Source of the DNA: Acanthamoeba lenticulata
Lineage: Eukaryota; Discosea; Longamoebia; Acanthamoebidae
Assembly (NCBI GenBank): GCA_002179805.1
Contig: NAVB01000713.1
Location: forward strand, 1-15,595
DNA length: 15,595 bases
Direction: 5' to 3'
Under the pieces are notes generated by a model that had not been told where the DNA came from, searched no databases, and worked only from the letters and a program-made list of their open reading frames with translations. Of the stretch, positions 1-7,039 are shown in pieces. The stretch's first letter is position 1, and each line of letters starts with the position of its first letter. The position numbers were made by a program, and so were the translations under genes.

Positions 1-151
1 CCCCCACCATTGAGAACACACACACACTCTCTCTCTCTCTCTCTTTCGTGGCCAAGTGCTCACGCGTTCTCCACCCCCTGCTGCGATTTCGTCTCACGCC
101 TCCACATGCATCCTAACCGCTTTCCCCCAAATGGTTCCATACATACGCAAG

Positions 152-1093
152 TGGGCCGGAGGTGTCGTCGTGCATTCAGACCTAGGCGTGTACCGAAGCA
201 AATATGTGGTCGTGGCCGTCCCGGTACGTTCCCCCCCCCCAAATTCTTGCCCGCTCGCATTGGTGGGGGGGGGGGTGATGCTTCCTGGACTGCGCCTCCC
301 TCCTCCTTTCCTCCTCCTCATCAACGCTTCGAGCTTGGGCGGGAGCTCGGGGGCTTGGGGGGGATCAAATCATAGCCGGCAGTCGCAGGGAACATCCAGC
401 ACAGCCCGCCTCTTCCAGCTGTGCGCGACCAGCTCACCCAGCGCATGCCCATGGGATGCGTCATCAAGGTATCCCTCCCTCCCTCCCTCCAAGCGCACAG
501 CGCATTGCCCCCCTCCCCCCGAGGGGCGTCCAATAGGAAGCGAGGGCGGAGGGGGGGGAAGGGGGCTTGGTGGGCGTTTTGACAAGAAACGACTTGTGCC
601 GCCCTCCACTGAAATCGGCGGGGGGGGGGATTAGTGCTACGCTCTCTACGACCGGCCTTTCTGGCGCGAGAAGGGCTTCAGCGGGGAAGTCCTCACCACG
701 TCCCCACCGCTCTGCCTCTACTATGACGCCACCAACTATCGGTGCGTGCGTGTCTCTCCCTCCTCACACTTACATTGCATGCTTGCTACAGACACCACGC
801 ATCCCCCCCCCCTCCTCTTCTCTCTCTCTCTTTCTTTCTGGTCGTTGATTTCAAAAACAAACAAACAAACAAACAAACGACCCGGCCGCGCACAGGGGCT
901 CGGCTGCACTGGTCGGCTTTGCGGCGGGCGACGCGGCCATCCATTGGAGCGGCAGAGAAGCCGAGGTACGTCATTGGCTCCCTCCCTCCCTCCCTCCTTC
1001 TCTCGTAAGTGAACGCGGGCTCACACACACACAACTGATCAACGCCGTCTCCTAATTCCGCGGCTGGTCGGCGTTTTGTTTTTGTTGTTGGGC

Positions 1094-1134
<41 letters not shown>

Positions 1135-1771
1135 GGGATGTTTTGGGGTTCGTGGGCCACGCCAGCTCAAAGCCGCCATAATCGAGCAAGTGGTGAGCCT
1201 CTTTGGCGAGGAAGGCCGCACCCCGAAGGAGGTCAGTGCCATGATGACGCCCCGCTTTTCGAGAATCGCGGCACTCACATATGGGATCGATCCTCCGGCG
1301 GCTTTTTGGGGGTTGATGACAACGCGCACACACGCACACACATACATACACACACATACACCAGGTGATCATCAAGGACTGGATGCAAGAGCAGCCTTGG
1401 AGCCGCGGCTGCTATGTGGGCGTCATGCCTTCGGGCATGCTCTCTTCTTTTGGCAAGGGTTCGTCCCCCCAATCAAACAGTTCTCCCGCCCGCCCACCGG
1501 GAGGAGGAGGAAGAGGAGGAGACGACGACGGTGGAAGAGGAGGAAGGGGCAGAGGGGGGGGTTGCGCCTCTCCCTGCTAACCATTTTGGTTCGCCCCCCC
1601 CCGCGCCCCAAATCAGCGCTGCGAGAGCCCGTCGGTCGCATTCACTGGGCCGGCAGCGAGACCGCGTTCGAGTGGGTCGGCTACATGGAAGGCGCTCTCT
1701 CTTCGGGCATTCGGGCGGCTGATGAAGTGCTTGCCCGCCTGCACGCTGATGCTGTGCCCGCCCGCCTCTAG
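152..1771 (+). CDS. Flavin-containing monoamine oxidase, C-terminal part (5' end outside window)
   Basis: Spliced gene; proposed exons 152-223 (start uncertain), 376-468, 635-741, 896-965, 1166-1231, 1365-1458, 1617-1771, stop TAG 1769-1771. All junction phases agree and give about 218 residues, roughly the last 40% of a usual 500-530 aa MAO. The joined protein follows the MAO-A/B C-terminal half: KYVVVAVPP, then [21 protein letters not shown] with the lysine corresponding to MAO-B Lys296, then SRGCY, whose Cys is the covalent 8-alpha-S-cysteinyl FAD site and whose Tyr is one aromatic-cage residue, then [17 protein letters not shown], whose Tyr is the second cage residue. Known role: oxidative deamination of amines to aldehyde, NH3 and H2O2. 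Animal MAOs sit on the mitochondrial outer membrane by a C-terminal helix; here the protein stops about 20 residues after the YMEGA motif (ending ADAVPARL), so no tail anchor is visible and location is open. Upstream exons lie before position 1. The next gene starts 156 bp downstream. Confidence 0.88.
853..879 (+). repeat. (AAAC)n microsatellite in MAO intron
   Basis: About six copies of the AAAC tetranucleotide inside the intron 742-895, between a C/T-rich tract and the acceptor. Confidence 0.9.
1094..1134 (+). repeat. (GCTT)n microsatellite in MAO intron
   Basis: About ten perfect copies of GCTT within the intron 966-1165. Translated in antisense it reads as a Ala-Ser-Lys-Gln run, which creates spurious open frames. 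Confidence 0.93.
1325..1361 (+). repeat. Imperfect (CA)n tract before MAO acceptor
   Basis: A CA-rich tract with a few T interruptions runs to the CAG acceptor at 1362-1364. It sits where a polypyrimidine tract would be expected. Confidence 0.85.
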
Positions 1772-1927
1772 CTTGCCCGCGAGCACCCCAGTAGTGCTGC
1801 AGCACAGAAGCCACACGTTCTGCTTTTGGAAAACCAAGAGAAAAAGAAAAAACGTTCTTTTCCGTCCTTCTTCTGGTTGTGCCGACGGCCCACTGCAGAA
1901 ACAAACAAACAAAACCACACACACACC
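1772..1927. other. Intergenic: MAO 3' UTR / PH-START promoter
   Basis: 156 bp between the MAO stop and the PH-START ATG. It holds an A-rich stretch near 1833-1856 and a short (AAAC)/CA stretch just before the ATG (about 1903-1927). No AATAAA and no clear TATA box were seen; terminator and promoter of the two genes must share this gap. Confidence 0.5.
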
Positions 1928-4900
1928 ATGGACCACGACGAAGAGGAGGAAGAGGAGGAAGAAATCGTTGGGTCCCTTCTCTCTTCCCTCGAGAACATTC
2001 TCTTGCGCGGCACCAACGCCTCGCATGAGAAGCAGAGGAATCAGAGTGAAAAAGACCTCCTTCTCAGCCGCCACGCATCTCTGTACGCGTACTCCCCTCC
2101 CCCCCCCTCTTTTCCCTTTGAGGGGTGAGGAGGAGGAGGAGGAGGGCGAGAGGAGAGACACGCTCACGTGGTATTTGCCCGCGCAGAGCCTACGAAACGT
2201 TTGAAAACGCCGGGCGTCGCGGATATCTCAGTGGGCACCTCACAAAACTGGTATGCTCGCTTGCGTTTTTTGGTGTGTGTGTGTGTGTATGTGTGTGTGT
2301 GTGTGCCTCTCTACCTCTCCTCTCTACTCTCTGGCGTGTGCGCGCGGTCTCCCCACGTTGCGTTCATGCACAAATTTGCGCGTGTGTGGTCGCCTATCTG
2401 CTTGGTCTGGCCCCCATTTGCCTGCCTTGATCGCCTCTCTGGTGCGTGCGTGACCCGATCGGGTGGGAAACTTGACCTCAGGCGGGGCGGGGATGCCACT
2501 CCCGCCTTGGCAGGGCAATGTCTACAAGACCTGGCGACAACGGTTCTTCATTCTGAATGACGCCAAGCGCTTGTTGTTCTACTACGAAGACGCCAAGGTT
2601 CACCATTCCTGCTGGCATTGTCCCCTCCTCCTACCCCCCCCCCAACGCGGGGAGATCATGCACCTGAAGATCAGAAAACAATCGCGCGATGGGTCTTCGG
2701 CCAGAACGCCCGAGTCAAGGGCGCCATCGAGCTCGCAGGTGCCGATGTGCTGCGGGACGTCACGCGCGGAAAGGACCTGTGCTTCCAGATCAGCTACCCG
2801 CGCCACTCGCACCGTAGAAGGTCTGCTGTCCCCACTCTGTCTCTTCTCCCGAGAGCGACACTCGAAGCCTTCTCCTCCATCCCCCCCCCCCAAAGAACCT
2901 CTCCTCGCCCCTTCAATTCAAACCACACATGTACATCTCTATTCTATATATATATATATACACACACACATATATATCCTTTATTATACGCTTCTCAACA
3001 GCGCACGCGCGCCGCCTGGCCAGGTTCGTGCTCTACGCGGAAAACCAGAGGGACCTGCAGCTGTGGCTCAAGGCCCTCAATCACGTGGCCCAACACGGGA
3101 CCCCGAGCGCCGGCGACACAGGCCAGGCCTCTTCACCGACGCTCATAGCGTCGGCGCGCCGATCTATGCAGCAAGGCACCAAGCAGCGCAAGGCCATGCG
3201 GGGCAACCGCACTACGTCACTCTCCCCCCAGTCCTCGCCGGTGCCCCTGGGGGACCACTTGCGCCGCTCGCGTTCGGTGAGCGCAACATCGCCGGGGCCG
3301 CCTCCCAATGGCTGCGAGTGCATCGCCACGACCGCCACGGTTGCGCTCCATGGATCGCTTCACCCGCTGCAAGCGGCGTCGCGGGTGTCGCTTTCCTCCA
3401 CCGACCTCCCCCACGCCATCGCGCAGGAAGATGAGGAAGATGAGGAAGATGTAGAGGAGGAGGAGGAGGAAGAAGAAGAGGAGGGGCAGGATCAGAAACA
3501 GGATCAACAGCCGCCACCACCACCACCACACCGAGAACAAGGCGAACGGGAGACAGACTCTCCGGGAGCGATCCGCCGCGCGTCGCTTCCGATCCTCCCC
3601 TCGGAGCACGGCGGGAACCCGGCGCGCACGGCCATCACCCACCTCCGGAGCTTGATCGCGTTCCTGCCCTCCCGCTCCTTCTCCCTCCTTCCCCTCGGCC
3701 CTTTGGCCCCGCACCCCCACCAGCACCACCACCGCCAGGATCAGGACCAGGAGGACAAGGAGGAAAATCAAGACGAGGATCAGCAGCAGCAGCAGCAGCA
3801 GCAGCAGAAACATCAAGCCGATGCGGCAACCGAGTGTGATGCCCCTGCGCCATGGGGGGCAGGAAGGCCACAAGGCGCGCTGGACTCTCCTGCTGTGTTA
3901 TTGGGCAGCGATCAGGCGCGCAGTGCCGTCATTGGAGAGTGCCTGAGCTCGATTGCCGTTCACGTCGATGCTTCTCTGCGCACACGATCGACCGATGTCG
4001 TGATGGAGGAGGACGCACTTCCCAACGATACCCTTCCGCCGGTAGACTCGCAAGCGAGCGTGCCAAACTATGACGGCGACGTGTCATCGGACGGCCGCGT
4101 GGGCACTCTTCCTGTCATGCGCGCTCCTCCTGACTACCACGACCCGCTGCGCCAATGGCCGCCTCAACAACAACAACAACAGCAACAACAACAGCAGCAC
4201 TGGGCATGCCCAGCCAGTGACAAGACTGAAAGCGAGGCCGAGAGCAAAGGGCGGACTTACCCAGCGGCCAGACAGTCTGCTGGTCCGAATATGAGCGGGG
4301 AGGACGAGAATGAGGAGGAGGAGGAGGAGAAGAAGAAGAAGCAGAAGAGAGCTTCAACGCGTCACCATGAGCATGAGCATGAACACGCTGGTGAGGCTGA
4401 TAATGGCGGTGACCTGAAGGCGGACGACGATGATACTCACATTGCAGAGAAGGAAGACGTAGAAGAGAGCACGGAGGAGCGGCAGCTGAATGACAACGAC
4501 GAGGAGGAGGAGGAGGAGGAGGAGCCACAAAGGGGCGCCTCCTCCCCTGAAGACCTGGCTGCCCGCTTTCGGTGGTGCGCATCCCTAGATCCACGCCATG
4601 AGCCATCACCAGTGAGCTTCACAATTTTTATTCCGTCATTCATGCATGCATGCATTCATGCATTCCGGCGGCATCACACAGGCTGGTCGACGAGAATCGC
4701 GCCAAAGTGTTGGCTCAGGTGGAGCCTCACGGCGCCGAAACCAACGGCTGGACGCTGGTCCGGGTACTCGAGATCGCCTTCCCCCCCCCTCCCCATCTGA
4801 GACTATCCCAAGTGGTGGTGATGATGATGATCAGGAGAAGGGGGAGGGAGAGAAGGAGGAGGAATGGAGAGACGTCGCCCATTCCCCACCATTGTCGTCG

Positions 4901-6062
4901 TGTCATCACATTGTCAGATACAAAGCTTCACCACCACCGTCACTGTCGTTGCCCCATTTAGCGCATGTCGGAAGTGCATAAGTTCTCACGGAAGGAGGTT
5001 CGTTGCTCTTCGGTCTCAGGAAGAGGCCAACGTGCTCGTGAGCCGCAAGGAGATGAAAGACACGTCCCTCATTATGACCCGCGCTGAAGGCCGCATCCGA
5101 GCCCGCGCCTCGCGTGTGCTCGGCCTCATTGCCTCTTTCCGTGCGCCACGATACCTCCCCCCCCCCCAAACTAGTAGTTTGCCTTTTGCTTCCTTCCGCA
5201 AGGATTCGGTGTTGGGAGGGGGGGGGTTCATTCTCATTGCGGCGATGGCCTTCCCCCATCAAACCCAAAATACCCCAAAAATGCGCCCACGCACCCGCGC
5301 ACACAGAGTACGACCCGTTGGTGCTCTCGTGCGAGCGGATCAAGGAAGTGACCAAGGGGGTGGACATCGCGCATCTGCGTGCACGGTCTCCGTTCCCGCT
5401 CCTCTCCAACCGCGATTTTGTTCTGCTCCGCTCGGGCCACCGGGACCCCGAGACAGGTGCGCCCTCCTCCCCCCCCCCCTCCCTCATTAAATAGATCGCT
5501 TGTTGTTGTTGTTGCGCGGATTTGGGGTCCGGTGGACGGGAACGGGTGGCGTTGGGCGTAAGAAGTGAAGGGGGGGAAAGCATAACCGGCTGACATGAAA
5601 TCATGCAACTGTCGGGGCGGTGCCTGCCCAGGCATCTACCTCGCCTGCGCGACTTCCATCCCGGAGCTTCCCTGGTCGTCTCTACCGCGCAAAGACGGTA
5701 CGTGCATGCCGCCACGCGGGTTCGTGCGAGAAAGAGAGAGGAAGCATCTCACACCGGTGATTGGCGTCACTCTGGGTTGGGGGAGGGGGGGCTGTGCGCT
5801 AGGAGAGGGCGAAGGTAGTGCCTTCGTGCGCGGTGAGGTGGTCAACAGCGGCTGGGCCGTAGAGCCCTTCGAGGAAGAGGATGCCCACGCCGCGACGACA
5901 TCTGAAGAGCAAGTATATTGCACATACGTCGTGTGCGTAGACTTGAAGGGCCTCGTTCCCAACTGGGTTGTAAATATGTTCCAGGCCAGGGACGTTCACG
6001 CAGCGTTTGCGCGCCTACGGCAGCTCGCCGAGGCACCCTACCACACTGAAGAGATGCCATAA
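1928..6062 (+). CDS. PH and START domain protein with long low-complexity linker
   Basis: Proposed exons 1928-2082, 2187-2272 (or 2250), 2482-2597, 2705-2813, 3002-4571, 4682-4763, 5020-5140, 5307-5456, 5632-5697, 5803-6062; stop TAA 6060-6062; 904 residues if exon 2 ends at 2272. ATG 1928 is chosen because it opens the only frame that splices onward. Layout: residues 1-20 acidic (MDHDEEEEEEEE); PH domain about 62-175, seen in RGYLSGHLTKL, YKTWRQRFFIL, KGAIELAGADVLRDV and the final helix DLQLWLKALNHV; residues 175-660 a Ser/Pro/Glu/Gln-rich linker with poly-Glu and poly-Gln; START domain about 665-885, seen in GWTLVR, EYDPLVLSCE-like strand, SPFPLLSNRDFVLLRSG, FVRGEVVNSGW and VDLKGLVPNWVVN. 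Known: PH binds phosphoinositides, START holds a lipid in a closed cavity, and the same order occurs in ceramide transfer protein CERT. No FFAT motif was noticed in the linker, so ceramide specificity is not claimed. One junction (exon 2/3) is uncertain. Confidence 0.85.
2272..2305 (+). repeat. (GT)n tract at PH-START intron 2
   Basis: A run of GT with one A interruption. It begins at one of the two candidate 5' splice sites (GT at 2273), so repeat slippage would move or multiply possible donors. Confidence 0.92.
2945..2978 (+). repeat. (TA)n(CA)n(TA)n tract in PH-START intron 4
   Basis: A compound TA/CA/TA dinucleotide repeat inside the intron 2814-3001, 24-57 bp before the acceptor. It is much more AT-rich than its surroundings. 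Confidence 0.9.
3781..3807 (+). repeat. Coding (CAG)9 run, poly-Gln in the PH-START linker
   Basis: Nine uninterrupted CAG codons inside exon 5, encoding Gln in the linker between PH and START. A second, interrupted CAA/CAG Gln run lies at about 4165-4197. Confidence 0.95.
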
Positions 6063-6106
6063 ATTCCAGTTATTAACAGTTTTGGTGGCCAAGCCGTTCC
6101 GGGAGG

Positions 6107-6182
6107 TTTTGGCCAAAAACAAAAGAAGTGGGATAAATCCCCCAAGACCCTAAAGTCCTTTCTTCTTTTCTCTCCTCTTCTC
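6107..6182 (+). promoter_or_regulatory. Probable eL42 core promoter and 5' leader
   Basis: Within the 163 bp between the START stop and the eL42 ATG. Three elements are visible: a perfect 12-bp palindrome TTTTGGCCAAAA (6107-6118), a TATA-like ATAAA inside GGGATAAATCCC (6130-6141), and a pyrimidine-rich tract CTTTCTTCTTTTCTCTCC (from about 6158). The order fits a TATA-type promoter with a pyrimidine-rich start region, as ribosomal-protein genes often have. The transcription start is not known. Confidence 0.4.
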
Positions 6183-6225
6183 ATCACCATCCAGCCACCC
6201 TCTCCGGCCTGGGCCTCGCACGAAA

Positions 6226-6758
6226 ATGGTACCTTCCTCTAAGGCTAAGCTTGTCTCTCCCTTTGTATGGCGTCAATGAGGGAGAGACCATGCCTTTGCG
6301 CAAGTGTTCGTGTCGCAGGAGACTGAAACGCATCATCCATTTGTCTCGCAGGTGAACATTCCCAAGACCAGGAACACCTTCTGCAAGAAGTGCAAGAAGC
6401 ATACTGCGCAGAAGGTTGCCCAGTACAAGGCTGGCAAGGCCTCGCTCTTCGCCCAGGGTTCGTCTTTGCATGTTACTTGTTTGGCGCGCGATGAAAATCC
6501 ATCATCACCACCACCACCACCACCACTGCCTCTTACCAAAAGAGTTTTGTAGGTAAGAGGCGTTACGACAGAAAGCAGTCGGGTTACGGTGGTCAGACCA
6601 AGCCTGTCTTCAAGAAGAAGGCCAAGACCACGAAGAAGATTGTGCTCAGGATGGAGTGCACCGTGTGCAAGCAGAAGCACCAGCAGGTCATCAAGAGGTG
6701 CAAGCACTTCGAGTTGGGCGGTGAGAAGAAGAAGAAGGGCGCTGCCATCCAGTTCTAA
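6226..6758 (+). CDS. RPL44: 60S ribosomal protein eL42 (L44e / L36a)
   Basis: Coding exons 6226-6228, 6352-6457 and 6553-6758; 104 residues, the normal eL42 length (104-106). The first coding exon is the ATG alone: GT of the first intron follows directly at 6229, and the next exon opens with GTG AAC ATT, giving [18 protein letters not shown]. Other diagnostic blocks are [31 protein letters not shown] and [10 protein letters not shown], ending AIQF. Zinc-ribbon cysteines are Cys12, Cys15, Cys72 and Cys75. eL42 sits near the 60S E site and contacts the CCA end of the exit tRNA. Pro54 lies in QTKPVF at the position (Pro56 in yeast) whose change to Gln gives cycloheximide resistance in yeasts, so the protein is predicted to be of the sensitive type. 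A C/T-rich tract precedes the ATG, as is common at ribosomal-protein genes. Upstream START stop is 163 bp away. Confidence 0.97.
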
Positions 6759-7039
6759 ATGCGCTTGTGTCTCTACCTCTCCATTTTCCCACAACAAAAC
6801 TTTGTCCAGCCCATCTTTCATCCATCGCTATTTTCTTTTTCGCGTCGACACGAAAGGGAAACGGGAGGGAGGTTTCTTTTTCTTAAGGGGGGGGCGGTCT
6901 TATTTATTGCCTCGTCGTTTGAAGCTCCTGTCAGACGTTCTTTTCTGGTGGTGTGGCGTTGTGCAGCTGATTCAGGGCCTGCCTTCTTAGATCAGCCCTA
7001 TCCTTTTTCGCGTGGTCATTGTGTCCTTTTCTACACGCA
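6759..7039. other. Intergenic: eL42 3' UTR / FKBP15 promoter
   Basis: 281 bp. It is more AT-balanced than the coding DNA, with T-rich patches (6827-6841, 6871-6884), a G8 run near 6887-6894 followed by CGGTCTTATTTATTGCC, and no convincing gene. No canonical AATAAA was seen on the plus strand, so the eL42 polyadenylation site is not assigned. Confidence 0.45.

Noticed and set aside
1039..1353. Minus-strand frames with Ala-Ser-Lys-Gln repeats
   Set aside because: Translation of the (GCTT)n intronic microsatellite; no gene evidence.
2929..3001. N-terminal YIYIYTHTYI segment as a membrane or signal sequence
   Set aside because: It is the (TA)n(CA)n tract of an intron; the true exon starts at 3002.
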